Source: Scolanthus callimorphus (Eukaryota; Cnidaria; Anthozoa; Actiniaria; Edwardsiidae). Taken from it: a stretch of DNA of 64,000 bases. The stretch lies in assembly GCA_033964015.1 (NCBI GenBank), contig CM066923.1, positions 24,254,168 through 24,318,167 on the forward strand. The letters run 5' to 3'. The notes below the pieces were generated by a model. It did no database searches. It was given only the letters and a program-made list of their open reading frames with translations, and was not told the DNA's origin. The position numbers were made by a program, and so were the translations under genes. Numbering within the stretch: the first letter of the stretch is position 1; each line of letters begins with the position of its first letter. Below, one piece after another: positions 23,927-36,084 of the stretch.

Positions 23927-25494
23927 TTATATCCCAGCGTCTTCACTGAAAAACTCGAGAGAGAAAAAAACATTGTGAACATGAGAAAACCACTAAACTG
24001 CAGTATGGCGCGAAAAGGCAGATCGTAAGCGGTGATTGGCTAAAATATTTTTATTCGAGCTCTGATTGGTTGACACACAAACTGTCAATCAAACCCTAAC
24101 GTGGGACTAGAAGAAATCAGAGCGAATTCACAAAACACATGTACAACGCACAAGTTCTACTGCTTTCCCGAGTGCTTTTCTACAGAAATCTAGCCCAGAT
24201 TTCGGGTTTTCGTGTCTAATTCCTTGCCGGACTGTTAATCAATTGTTCTGCTGTGAACTGAAGTATAAATTACAGCCGTGAAATGCAGAGTTGGAAAAAT
24301 TTAGCGCTGGGACCGAACTTGGAAGTCGGCTTGCTGGACTACACTCGAAGTGGTTGAATTTTGGTTGAGCTCTCAGTGCGTTTAAGGCAAGGCTCTAAAC
24401 TGTTTTGCCTGAAAAAGGGGATTATTCGTCATAACTAATGTTCTATACTGTGGATCATCATCAAAATTGGTCAGTACAATAATTTCAACAAGAGCTATAT
24501 TTGATATTTTGTTGCCATGGAAACGCTAATCACGTGACTCAGTGGCGGCCATCTTGGATTTTATACTTACGCCCTCTGAGGACAGCCATGGAAAGGTGAA
24601 ATTGAAAGGTTAGCACATATTTAGATACAGGGAATCTACCTTGAAATGAAACTAATTGGATAAGTCGTATAACTTCAGTAAAAAAATATATATATAATTT
24701 TTCGTATTTTGAAATATATAATATTTTGAAAAACTGTCTCTATAAAAACATTATCCTAGATATCCAATTAGGTTCACAGAAAGATCAATGCTACTAACAT
24801 TTTGCTAAAAAGAAATTTATGATTATTATCTTCTTTCCATACCTTCACGGGCGCTAAAAGTTAAATCCAAGATGGCGGACGGTGAGTCACGTGACATCGT
24901 TACCATGGCAACAGCAACTTTATCGTTATCAGAGTTCCAAAATAAGTTTAAGGCCCAAGATTGAAAGATTTTCGTTGAAAATTAACGAAGTTACCAAAAA
25001 GCAGCCCTCGTGTTAGAGCCATGCCTTAAACTCACTGAGCTGATTGCAAGTTGTTTTTCTATTTGCCAAGCTACGACAAAAAGTAAGTTTAAAAACAATT
25101 ATTTTATGTCATTTTGCTCTTTTTTGTTTAGTTCTTTCATTTTTTTCGCGAATGTCATACCGAATTAACTTGGATTGAAACAACAACAAAAAACTAACAA
25201 CTTTGTAGTAATCCATTCAAAACATTCACGGCCTGTTTAGTTGACTTTTTTGTGTTTTCCGGTGTCGCCTCGGCCACCAATTTCCGTATTTCATCAACAT
25301 TCTTAGAAAAAAGCCTTGGTTGCTTGTTTTCCATATTTTTAAACGAAAAATATCCTGTTTTTGCTTAAAACATTTCTCCAAGGACGAATATCACTTCCGA
25401 CGGACAATATCGTCTGATATCTGTCCTGTGAAAATGCACCACGTGATACGTTTCGACCAATGAGCGCGCGTTAAAATTGATCACTGGGATATAA
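23927..25494. mobile_element. Large foldback element, about 1.57 kb
   Basis: The tips are TTATATCCCAGCG and, reverse complemented, TTATATCCCAGTG. An imperfect inverted repeat of several hundred bases is centred near 24712: TTGCCATGGAAACG with GGCCATCTTGGATTT on the left matches complements CCATGGCAAC and AAATCCAAGATGGCGG on the right, and GTTTAAGGCAAGGCTCTAA pairs with the complement near 25010-25035. No protein domain is visible. Confidence 0.6.
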
Positions 25495-25645
25495 TACAAA
25501 ATATATTACAGCAAAGCCATTTATACTGCGCAAATATACCCGAGCTGTGCCATTCCTGTTTGTAGTGTTCAACCGTGCTTTCCTCTTGTAGTTTGTTAAA
25601 ATTAGTGTTCAATTTTGTAATTAGTGTCTAATCGTGTACTGTACC

Positions 25646-25884
25646 TAGCCTCCTTCGCAGGCAACGCTCGAAAGAAAAAGAAAAAAAAAAGAAGAAGAAA
25701 AAGAAAAAAAATAGCACGAGCGCTCGTGCTCAGCTCCTAGCGCTTCGCGCTCGTCGCTTCGCCACAGGACCCCCGTCTCGCGCTGCGCGCTCGTAGTGTC
25801 TCCACAGGAATCCCGAGCGGCCTTCCGCCGCCATTTTTTCTTTTTTTTTCTTTTTCTTTCGAGCGTTGCCTGCGGAGGAGGCTA
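25646..25884. mobile_element. TAGCCTCC-ended MITE, 9-bp target duplication (copy 1)
   Basis: Ends are TAGCCTCCTTCGCAGGCAAC and, reverse complemented, TAGCCTCCTCCGCAGGCAAC, continuing through CGCTCGAAAGAAAAAG. The 9-bp direct repeat TACTGTACC is perfect at 25637-25645 and 25885-25893. A 9-bp duplication suggests Mutator-like mobilisation. A second member is at 60749-60929. Confidence 0.85.
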
Positions 25885-26156
25885 TACTGTACCGTGTTCG
25901 GGGCGCCATTGTGGGACTTAGAGTCCGTCAGCCACGGCCCCTCATCGCGTTAGTTGCATTTTTGTATAAGTTTTTCTTATATTCTGCTGTATTATGGCGT
26001 GATGAAAGCTACGAAATAAATACAGATAAATAAATTTGGTACCCTACGACATTTTATCCGAGCCGTACCAAAAACATCCCTGTCGTGCAAATGCGCCTCA
26101 AGTCGCAGAAAATGCGATCACTTTTTGCTGTACCACTCTCTCCGTCTCTTGCACTA

Positions 26157-26626
26157 CAGTAAAAACCCGCATAAAAGAACAAGTGGATTAAGAACACTCA
26201 GGCTGGAATTTGGCCAAAAAAGTACCTTATACATAAGAACACATTCAGCCTGAAAAATGAAAAATTTGTGTTCTTGCATAAAAAATGGCTGCCAGTTAGA
26301 TTCAAGTACAGTAACCTACTGTGGTAGAGTACAGTAGATCAATAGACCACTGAGACAGATTTCTACAGCAGGTACTGTATGGGGATTTCCAGGGTGCATT
26401 TAGCCATGTAGCTTAATTTTTCTGCCAATCATATTCTTTATTTGACTGTTGGTAGTGAATGCAGTATTTGATGTTAGGAACAATTTACACACCTTAAGAA
26501 CATTTTCACCTTAAGAACACCTTAAGAATTTCAGGCTGATTTTGCAGAAAACACACCCAATATATATAAAGAACAAAATCAGCCTGAATCCCCAAAACAC
26601 CTGTTCTTTTATGCGGGTTTTTACTG
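26157..26626. mobile_element. Tc1/mariner-type MITE with TA duplication (copy 1)
   Basis: The inverted repeat CAGTAAAAACCCGCATAAAA occurs at both ends and TA lies on each side. Sub-terminal blocks rich in AAGAAC and TCAGGCTGA also repeat. The element is 470 bp and non-coding. It has the same ends as 32219-32663. Confidence 0.88.
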
Positions 26627-26629
26627 TAT

Positions 26630-27870
26630 GTGAAGTTTCCGTTGGTAATGCCTTCAGTCAAGTTAAATCCCAAGACGCTGCGATGTGCTTGTTCATATGG
26701 ATTCTGCGGTGAGCTCTCTACGAGCTTTAGTCTCGCATCTTGGGTACTGTTTCTGTTTCTAATGACCTTTGTACTGTACACTTTAAATTACATAAACTAA
26801 TTGGCAACACGCTTGGCCAAGGTCGGCAATTTGGAGGGAAATTGCGGAACCGGGCAAATAGATAGCAGTTTTATTGCTATGCACGTTGGACCACAAGGCA
26901 GATGGGCACTTAGAAACGCTGCCACTACGAGCTGTGGCTTTGCCTTTCACAAATACGCTGGACATCTTTGGGGCAAGCGGAATAAAATCACATTGGCGGG
27001 TTCCGCAGGGCCTTCGCTGACGCGAACACGGTTTAGTTTTTTTTTGTCTCTAGGTTAACAAAAATTGTCTTTGTTAATATTTTTTATCTAAGAACAACTG
27101 TAAAAGCAAATGGCACAGCTTTAGCGAGCAAAAAAAGCGAAAACGCGAAAAAAGTATTTCAAAAAAATTGAAAACCAAAACAGATGTAGAGATTTACATT
27201 CTTCAATAATCAACAAAAGAAAGCACTTGACCTTCAACGCGAAAGGCAACGTCCAGTCAATAAAGAAAAAGACCAAATACGCCATAGGCAGCTACGTGAT
27301 GTTATATTTTCTCGTTAAAGGCCGTGCAGTCAAGGCCTTTCCTTCAATTAGGCGTATCAGAATCCATATTTTGACGCTCTACTGGGCCATCAGTTCACAT
27401 CGAAAAACAACAGGAAAAAGTGAATTGTAAATTGTATTTTATTTTAGCATCATCAAACGGTCTTCAAGTATCAACTAAATAATCGTTTAGTTTCAGCATA
27501 GACCTTGCGTATGGGACAAGTAGATGAAGCACCTAATTTAAAGTTCTTTGTTAAGATAAATACTGCTCTTCTCTTTTTGCTAAAAGATTCGAGAACTACT
27601 GCCAGTAAAGATCTGTTATAGATTCTCGCCAAATACCTAATGATTTGAAGAATAAGAAGTGAACATTAAATCGGCATGAAATGACACTCATCTTCAAAGA
27701 TGTTGACATTGTCGGTGCGTAAGTTTTATTAAGACCCCGTAAGGGGTACCAAAATTGGCAATTCCCTAACACCGGGCGACGAGTTTGTATTTGTCATTAC
27801 AAAGTCTTAAATCTCAAACCTTCCTAGCGAAGACATAATATAATCTCATCTGTATATTCTGTTCTCCTGC
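26630..27870. other. Upstream region of GPCR gene 1, no feature assigned
   Basis: No repeat family could be matched and no ORF shows a recognised domain. A splice acceptor (TTCTCCTGCAG) ends it at 27872, so part of this may be an intron in the 5' UTR of the receptor gene. Confidence 0.4.
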
Positions 27871-27914
27871 AGTTTGAGCAAACCATCAAGACAAGGAGTT
27901 AGAAAAAAGAGGCT

Positions 27915-30900
27915 ATGAGTGAAGACATGGTGATTAATATGGCCAAGGCGACAATGATGATGCTCATCTGCATCTTAACAATCATAGGGAACAGTCTTGT
28001 CATAATCGTTGGTAAGTGGCTGAATCGTTGGAACAAGGCTTTACCAATCAATTGAGAAAAAGAAAAATGTTTGTTTCAGCAAAAGATAGCAGTACACACT
28101 GATGTACGATGTCTTGTCAATCATTGGTATAAGTGGCTGAATCGTTGGTACAAGGCTTTACCAATCTTTCATCGGGTGCAAATGAACCCCCTCTCCCAAC
28201 GGTTCGCTAAAGACCTTTTGTCATTTCAGAGTGGTTCTTTTCTTTTATGTGACCCAATATATATGTGACCAGTATATTCAATTCATGATGTAGCAACAAC
28301 GATTTCGTCTCGTGAGAGGGCCACGGACAACAGAAGGATTGGTATACCTCTATGTTTTTTTTTTGCGTTGTGGCATTTTTCATACGTTCCACTTCATCAG
28401 CAAAAATGACCCCCCCGCCTCCCCTCTTAAACTCCTGGATCCGCCACTTGAGTCTTGGTTTTCGATACTGTTTCAACTCAATAAACGTTACGCAGCAAAC
28501 TTTTCGTAATTTTGCCTACTTCATATGCCGGCACATGGAACGGATAGCAACACGCAGTTTCGAAGGTATTTCGACGTTAGAGTAAGATAATTATCATGTC
28601 CAAGCCGTAATATACCATTTTGTTGTTTGAGCTCACTTTTTGATATCCAAGTGCGCATAACCCCACGGAGGAAACGAAGACAGATTAAAAATATCGACTC
28701 TAAAGTTTGCAAAGCAACTAAAGTTAATATGTTCTTTGATAATCCCATGAGGTAATAAAGGTTTTCAAACAGTTTGAAAACCATAGAAATATTTGCATAA
28801 TATACATAACATAATTCCAGGCGAGTTTTTCTTTCAAGCTTGTGAGAACATGAACAGGTGATAAGTGACTTGCATTGAGGCGATACTATAATAGATCAAA
28901 ATGTTTGAATGTTTTCACTTATAATTAATCTCTCTCCGCTTACTGACTATCAGGGGTTTCAGAAGGCGGCTATCGGCCGTGAACTGCCGTCTACTTTACT
29001 GCTGAACGCCGGCAACTTCATTATTTCTTCAAATAGCTGAATATGGCAATTATCTTGCCCTAAAAATGCCGCAGAAAAACGCCTTTTCTGCTACCAACAT
29101 TTCCCTGAGGGGCATGCCCCCGCCACCCCCTATAAGGCTCATGCCCTGGGCCTTCGTATGGGACCCTCAAACCCACCCGGCTACTTCCAAACTTACCCTG
29201 CTACTTCAACATGTATCGAAACCCCAGGACTATAGGCCATTATAACGACCTCGTGTCATCCTGCTGGTTTTCAGGCCTCATACCAAGAAGGTCCTCTCGT
29301 TTTTTTACTAATCCGCGCGAGCTGCCTGTGGTATGTTTGAAATCTCGATCCATGCTCTTTGGCCCAGAAAAAAATGGCGACCAGGAGAACGATGCTTCTC
29401 TAACATCTGCAAGTTTTGGTGAAATTTCCTGAATTTCCTGGCTGTATTCCCTTATGAGAAAAAATACTTACAGACCTTCCAAATAGGGCAAGGGGGATTT
29501 CCTAATAAGGAAGTTTTGCAACGTCTTTGGCTAAGTTTTCTTGATATTTGGGCTCCATGGTAACATCACCAACGCTCAGAACAGTTTCCTACCCAACAGC
29601 AGACGATCTATAGAATATTGAAGTATCTTTTGTGCGTCGACGACCTGAGCAAATACCTAACCAATGCAGCCATCCTAGATATTTGGGCTTGGACGTTGAA
29701 TTCGAGTATCATATTTTATGCTCCCAGCTCGCACCAGAAAGCCCGATTCTAACAAGTAAAACACTTATAACCGTGCTCAAGCGCGCTACTTACTAAAGTA
29801 AAGTAAAGTAACTGTGCTCATATAGCACTTATTCCCAAGCTCTAAGCGCTTTACATTTTGGATAACTCATCCTATAGAAACCAGTTTATAAACATGAGTG
29901 TGTGTTAGTATGGTGAGTTCTGTGACACAGAGGTTGGAACTTTCTCGTGGTTTTAACGTCCCTCTGGTTCCGGGTAGTGTAGTTTATGCGAGAGACGGAA
30001 CCTACGGTTTAACGTCCTTATCCGAAAAGACGCGAAGGTCGTACCATTTGCAGATATTAGAGCAAAGGCAGCACCTTCTCCTCAATTAAACTACCATATC
30101 ATTTAAAACTCTTGAAATATAGCTATCAAATGTCAAATAGTAAAACGTATCTCACTTGATGCACAAATGGAAATGATAGTGAAAATAGAAAAGTATACTA
30201 CTAACCTCATTGCACAAGGTGCACTTGCAAGAATGGTTACAAATAAAACTGGTTAGGTCTAGCTTTCTTCTTATAGCTAAATTAAAACTTGAAAAAAGCT
30301 TAGTTTCTTGCACAGAAATAACGGAGTGGAAGATGAGTTAAAAGCGCGGCAAACTGAAGTATGTAACACGAGTTACGAAGTAGTATGGGTCTTAGACACA
30401 GTTGAGCTATTGAAGAGGTCGAAATCATTGGATTTGTAGGAGCTTGCTTTTTATCCTCTGCAAAATTCCCGAAAGGTAGCCGATGCTATAGGAGATGAGT
30501 TTGTTTTGTCCCGTTTTATTTTGTTGCTTCCATGCTCGTGCTGGTCAGCACGCTCCGTATGCTTCGTTCGAACGGGCAACATCGATTGGAACTAATAACC
30601 ACAATGGAGCACTGATAATAATGTGTTTGTTGTGTCGATGAGCAACCAAAGATAGCTGTCCGTGATTCTGTCGTGCCTTTACTTTTTATAATTTAAAGAA
30701 CCTTATATGCCAAGAATGTACGATTGATGACAATAGTTAAGGGGTTCTATTTTGCTAACATGACTTTTTTCCTGAATAAGGTGTCAAGAACTGGCAGCAC
30801 ACTTCACACCACATGACACACCTACTGGTGTTCCACCTTGCTATCGCAGACCTGGCAGAGGCATCGGTAGTTGAGCCCGTCGAGTTCGTAGAGGAGTTGT

Positions 30901-31654
30901 TAGGAGAGTGGATTTTAGGAAAGTCTGCTTGCAAGTTTATAGAGTACTTCCAGGCTACCTCACTTACCGCCTCAGTGTTCTTTATAACCTTTATCGCCAT
31001 CGACCGTTATCTCTCAGTTGTCCGTCCATTCACGGGACGATTAAAGGCGCGACATGGAAAGTACATCGCGGCGTTCTGCTGGATCTTTGCGTCAGTTATA
31101 TGTATTCCTTACGCTATCATATTTGCAGTAGTACCATTACGGCCAGGTACTAATGACACAGGGGTGATATGTGAGCCATTAGGAATTGACAATGTAGTGG
31201 ACCGGATCTACTGGACTGTAGAAGCTTATTATACATTCCTACTTCCATTAATTGTCATGTGCTTTTGTTACACTTCCCTGGTCAGGAAAGTGCTGAAGAT
31301 GAAAAAAGTCGGAGGTCCGTCCCCATCGTCAAATTCAGATGTAGAAAACGTCATACATATTCGTTCGCTCAACACCTTAAAGAAAAAGTCATTGCGATTG
31401 GCTTTGTCGTTTGTGACATTGTTTATAGTTTGTTGGACCCCTAAATTCGTATTGCAGTGTTATCGGCTCATACACGGCACGCACTACGTTCACAGAAAAG
31501 ACCCTCTCTATGAGGTCGCACTGTTTATGTCTTTGACTAATGAGATGCTAAATCCGGTGCTGTATGCACTGATTGACGTTACTTCAGACAGAAATTGTTG
31601 AACTTGTGCGGTAAACGACGTCAGTCTATGACGACGGAGACTAATACTACATGA
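27915..31654 (+). CDS. Class A (rhodopsin-like) GPCR, peptide-receptor type, with C-terminal frameshift
   Basis: Exon 1 (27915-28011) starts at an ATG with an in-frame stop just upstream. It encodes a very short N-terminus and TM1 with GNSLVI (N1.50). The intron (28012-30780, GTAAGT...AG, phase 1) is followed by exon 2 from 30781, carrying TM2-TM7. Landmarks are LAIADL (D56), C83 and C163 (predicted TM3-ECL2 disulfide), IDRYLSV (DRY at 107-109), CWTP (250-253) and NPVLY (290-294). After D298 one base is missing, near 31577-31581. The frame as it stands stops at 31599-31601 (305 aa). In the next frame, FRQKLL (helix 8) and a TETNTT tail continue to a stop at 31652-31654, exactly as in the paralogue at 39672-41703. 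The receptor would signal at the plasma membrane through G proteins; the ligand is not deducible. It may be a recent pseudogene, a shortened functional allele or a sequencing error. Confidence 0.85.
28012..30780 (+). other. Intron 1 of GPCR gene 1
   Basis: Phase-1 intron between TM1 and TM2 codons. It contains a short near-direct repeat (CAAGGCTTTACCAATC at about 28035 and 28151), a C-rich repeat fragment at 28370-28455, and the headless SINE copy at 29793-30088. No additional exon was recognised. Confidence 0.7.
29793..30088 (-). mobile_element. SINE body, 5'-truncated (no tRNA head)
   Basis: Matches 216-505 closely, including AAGCGCTTTAC, ATGAGTGTGTGTTAGTAT, ACGTCCCTCTGGTTCCG, GGTTTAACGTCCTTATCCG and AGCAAAGGCAGCACCTTCTC. 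It stops where the first copy enters its tRNA-like head. The tail here is a TAAAG repeat rather than (ATT)n. Confidence 0.8.
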
Positions 31655-31677
31655 TACTCATGTATCATACCCATGTA

Positions 31678-32054
31678 GACAGAACCCAAAAATGGCAAGA
31701 TTTCTACCCTAAGGTCAGGTAAAGTCAGAAAGGCTCGATTCTTTGCATAGAGTATCCTTATACAATAAGAAACAAAATAGAAATGAGTATTTTTTTCTAA
31801 TTGATCCGTCTTGAAGATATGAGGAGTTACACTTTGGTTGCTGCAGCACTTTTTGTTAGAATTGTACAAATTTTGACATAAAACGATGCAGTAACCAAAG
31901 TTCAGCAGCTGATATCTTAAAGACGGATCAATTAGAAAAAAATACTCATTTCTATTTTCTTTCTTATTGTATAAGGATACTCTATGCAAATAATCAAGCC
32001 TATCTGACTTTACCTGACCTTAGGGTAGAAATCTTGCCATTTTTGGGTTCTGTC
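31678..32054. mobile_element. Long-TIR MITE with 9-bp target duplication, just after the GPCR stop
   Basis: Arms of about 150 bp are inverted: they start GACAGAACCCAAAAATGGCA and include CTACCCTAAGGTCAGGTAAA, AGAGTATCCTTATACAATAA and TACTTTTTT-type blocks. ACCCATGTA is duplicated exactly at 31669-31677 and 32055-32063. It lies 15 bp beyond the ancestral stop codon of the receptor, so inside its 3' UTR. The transcript would carry a long hairpin. Confidence 0.88.
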
Positions 32055-32218
32055 ACCCATGTAGTATTGCAGTTAGATTTGACAAGCGGGTAACCTAGCT
32101 GAATCGTTACGAGGAAGGAATCCACTAGCAGTTCAAGTAGGTAGGTGACGCAAATATTGTACCAACTCACTTGCATCAAAACGAATTTACAAAACACTGG
32201 AATAACAGTGGACCGATA

Positions 32219-32663
32219 CAGTAAAAACCCGCATAAAAGAACAGGTGTTTTGGGGTTTCAGGCTGATTTTGTTCTTGTACATTGGATGTTTTCTGCAAAA
32301 TCAGCCTGAAAATATTCTTAAGATGTTCTTATAAAATTGTTTCTTAACATCAAATAATACATAATCTACCAACAGTCAAATAAAGAATGTCAAGTCTAAA
32401 AACAATCGCTAAATGTACTCTGGAATCCTCCACAGTACCTGCTATGCCATAGAACTCGTGTGCAATAGTCTAGCACATTAAATAGCGATCTACTCAGTAT
32501 TCTGCCACAGTAGGTTACTCCACTTGAATCAGGCAGCTATTTTTTATACAAGGACAATTTTCATTTTTCATGCCGCATGTGTTCTTATGTGTAAGGTACC
32601 TTTTTGACCAAATTTTAGCCTGAGTGTTCTTAATCCACTTGTTCTTTAAGCGGGTTTTTACTG
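32219..32663. mobile_element. Tc1/mariner-type MITE with TA duplication (copy 2)
   Basis: Left end CAGTAAAAACCCGCATAAAA; right end reverse complement CAGTAAAAACCCGCTTAAAG; TA on both sides. The internal sequence matches the 26157 copy in the opposite orientation. Confidence 0.87.
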
Positions 32664-32710
32664 TATTGACACAAATGTTGTCCTGTGTTTGCTCTTTTTG
32701 TGTTTCAACT

Positions 32711-32894
32711 TTTTTCTACATTTTCATTTTTAGAGGCCCTATCTGGAATTTGTTTTTGTTGTTACTGCAATTAATGTGTAACATCTATAACGTCTAGAAA
32801 TTTTTTTCTACATTTTCATTTTTAGAGGCCCTATCTGGAATTTGTTTTTGTTGTTACTGCAATTAATGTGTAACATCTATAACGTCTAGAAAAT
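32711..32894 (+). repeat. Perfect 92-bp tandem duplication
   Basis: The block beginning TTTTTCTACATTTTCATTTT and ending ATCTATAACGTCTAGAAA occurs twice with no visible differences. This points to a recent duplication or an assembly duplication. Confidence 0.9.
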
Positions 32895-33483
32895 GCAAAC
32901 AGAATATCCCTGATATTCTTCTTCTTCATAGGATTCAGGTGGACTTCTTCTTTTTATAAAAAAAAGACTCTGATATTACTTTGGTGCAATATTTGTGTGT
33001 ACCAAAGCCTGAATTTGCTGATAGGCTTGCGAGCCGTCTGTCCCGATCCCGGACACTAAGTTTCCCTGGTGTTTTCCTGGGTACCCTGAGTCTACAAGCT
33101 TCACTCGTTTACTGACACGCTAAGGCAAGACGCCACTTCGCTAAAGATAAGAGACCAACTTTGTTACTCCTAACTCACATCAGCCTTGATCCTCCCAGCA
33201 CTCACGTTCTGTTGCCAGAAACTACTAATACATGGTTTATATTATTCTGCGGACTACAGCAACCGACATGCATTCTGGTGTTCGGTAGTCAAACGTCTTA
33301 AAGAGCCAACTAGGTATTGTTGAGAAATTGTAGCACTTGATGGTGCATAACAAGAGAGCGATGGTGTGGAAACGATGTTAGTGGATCTAATTTAATTGTA
33401 ATATAATGTCATTCATAACAACTCTAAGATGGCATTGCAGATGAGTGGTAATGCCAAAGTAAATGCCAAGTTAATACACTTAG

Positions 33484-34049
33484 CAATGAACGATTCCAGC
33501 TATAATGCACGCACGCTCGCGCGAGCTTCATGTCGTTAGGCGTGGCAATTTTCCCTTTCGTAAACCATCGTTGCCTTTTGGACGGCACTTAGAAAATTTA
33601 CACGTTTAGTTTCGTTGTGTCAGTAAAGGTAAAAGGAAAAAAAATCGTATATCAATTCCACCCTGTTTAGAACCCTAACCCTAACCGGTAAACCGATTAC
33701 TAATCCAAACCCTAACCAGTGTGCTACGAGTGAATTCGCTGGGTTGGAGATGCTTTTTAAGTGGATTTGTACTATCTTTCATTAGGATCTATAGAACGAA
33801 GCTATATATATATGATTAATTATCCCAAGGGATCAGAAATGGCCTTTCTGAAAAGTCATCGACCGTTCAGAAAAATGGCAACGACCGTTCTAAAAGGCAA
33901 CGATGGTTTACGAAAGGGAAACTAGCTTAGGCGTGGGACATTTGTCGAACAAAATGCAGTTAAAATAGCGTGCGCTGCATTGTGGGACACGGCTTGGGCA
34001 TAACGAGTATAAAGCATTAAGAGTATAAAGTATTGGAATCGTCCATTCA
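33484..34049. mobile_element. CAATGRACGATTCC-ended MITE interrupted by a nested element
   Basis: Left end CAATGAACGATTCCAGCTAT; right end reverse complement GAATGGACGATTCCA. An uninterrupted relative lies at 52990-53197. The middle is displaced by the insertion at 33546-33926. Confidence 0.7.
33546..33926. mobile_element. Nested foldback element with 10-bp target duplication
   Basis: The arm TTTCCCTTTCGTAAACCATC plus GTTGCCTTTT is complemented at the far end. TTAGGCGTGG is repeated at 33536-33545 and 33927-33936, and removing the insert restores the host repeat. Duplications of 9-11 bp fit Mutator-like elements. Confidence 0.75.
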
Positions 34050-34780
34050 GAAAGAAAAAGTTAAACAACATCTGACCATTCATGGGAGGAAGTACGTACG
34101 TGTTGCGTGAGCGAAGAAACGAGAGACGCTGTGAAGAAATGCGCGTAGAAAACCCTTGTTTGATTTGCTTTCGATAGTCAGCTAAATTTCACTATATATC
34201 AAGGCTTTTGTTGTAAATATATAAATGGTTGTAAATGTGCCTTTTGGCCATCAAATAACTGCATGAAATACCTCATACGCTAGTAAATAAAGATAGCTAT
34301 TCTTAATCTGACTGCGTTTACTACCCCCCGCAACAATTAAATCAATACAAATGCTGACTTAAAGCAGCGAATCTAACCCTAAGTAGATACGCCATGTTAA
34401 ATGTAAAGTAGCCAAAGCAAACTTGACCAATTCAGCGATCCCGCATTCATTCCTAGTTACTGTTGCTAACGTCGGACAAGCCAAATTTTATCTTTGGCAT
34501 ATTGCGCGGAAAAGACACCGATTGCAGGGAGGTGTTAGAAGTTGTTGCATGCAATTTGGATTTTATTTTTTTAATCTTGAAAAGCTGAATAATTATTGAA
34601 AAATCTTCGATAGATCTTCAAGTTTATTGCTCGGACATTTTGAATTCCGTAAGGAAAACGTCCTATTGTTTGCTATGAGTGGGCGGAGCTATCGTCAAAA
34701 TAGGGATCGGGTCTATTGAACAGTGATTACACTGGTCGATGCTGACGCCAGTATATTTTCTTTGTAGTGCACAGTCGTAA
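34050..34780. other. No feature recognised
   Basis: AT-rich sequence without domains, clear repeats or strong splice-site pairs. Confidence 0.35.
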
Positions 34781-34786
34781 GATGTA

Positions 34787-34996
34787 TTTAAAGAGCCTGT
34801 GTCAGCCACCCCTTTGTTATTGTTTTCGTTTGAGACGAACCTAAATCAACATCTAAAAAAAGGTTTTATATTTGATTTTCCAAATTCAATCGAGAACAAT
34901 GCTCTAAATGAAGTCGATGGAAATGGATGCTTTCTCTGACTTGGTGTGTTGCTATGCTGTCAAAATGCATGGCGACTGACACTGAGGCTCTTTAAG
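34787..34996. mobile_element. Short MITE-like inverted repeat
   Basis: TTTAAAGAGCCTGTGTCAGC at the left is mirrored by the complement of TTAAAGAGCCTCAGTGTCAG at the right. Confidence 0.55.
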
Positions 34997-35353
34997 GCGA
35001 CTCGAGTCATTTTTTTTTTCCAGAAACCGGCCACAAAGGCAAACAAAGTATTGCGCCTTTGGAATACAGCAAAAATACAGATCTTCATTATTCACCTCCC
35101 GTGTTGATAAGGTCCTCGCTACCTTGAGCGTTTCACGTGGCGGCATTCTCGCGACTCTAGCGCAGTTGTTGTAGATTCATGTAACTAATCATCTAGCCCT
35201 TGTTGTTGGCATCTAGCCCTTGTTGATGGCATTTTTCATCGTGCTGTTTGAGACAATGACAAGAGTCAATGGCAAGAGTTGTCTCAGACAATGACTCTTA
35301 ATACACTTTAGCTTGCTTTCGGGTACTGCCAGTTGTTCTGCTTTTATAAAGGT

Positions 35354-35637
35354 AAAAGGCCCGTTTATGCTTGCAATTTTTTGTGCAATTTTTGTCGCGC
35401 GAGTCACGGCGATTTTTCTCGCACGTACGCGTCAACTCAAAATAACTAATGTAAACCTCGCGTGATGTCGCGGAGGTTTCAAACATGTTCGAAACTCTTT
35501 GCAACTTGATGCGATTTGAAGAAAGAGAACACAGAAATCGTACCGGATTTGCATCTCGTTTACACAAGAGAGTTGGAATTGCAAATCGCGCGAGAAAAAT
35601 CGCCGCGACAAATGCAACAAGTGTAAACCGACCTTTT
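35354..35637. mobile_element. MITE with AAAAGGYCSGTTTA termini
   Basis: Left AAAAGGCCCGTTTATGCTTG; right reverse complement AAAAGGTCGGTTTACACTTG. Internal blocks CGGCGATTTTTCTCGC are also inverted. A decayed relative ends near 16662. Confidence 0.7.
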
Positions 35638-36084
35638 AAGAATTGCTTGATGCATTCAATCGCGTGGTGTCAATATTGCAATGATTTCTCTATATTATCT
35701 CATACTATTTGTGTCTTCATAAAACGTAGCTAATTTCTTGTCATTCGCCGACTCGGTGACTTTTACCTCCAAAATCACAAGGATTGTTTCCAACACTGCT
35801 TTCTCTTTTCGCCCGTGATAACTTTGCTGTTACCTTCATGGCGCTACTGATTGCCTTGGTATACTCTTTTATTATCCGTATTTCTTCCTTGCCAGGTCAA
35901 AATTTTCTTCTCTCTAGTGTGATTCCCTTTTTTGTTTCTAAATGCCTTACTTTTTAACTTCCGCGTTCTGCTGCCTCTCCTTATCGTTCGCAGTTCCAGG
36001 CGCTGCCACGAATCCGGCTCGAAGGACCATATATGAAAGGTTGTTATGACTTTGATATTTTACTTTATCAAAGTAGAGTGTGCA

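Noticed and set aside
26801..27058. 85-aa plus-strand protein
   Set aside because: Overlapping open frames on both strands with no domain or conserved pattern.
33670..33712. Telomeric CCCTAA repeats
   Set aside because: Only two clean units inside a nested transposon.
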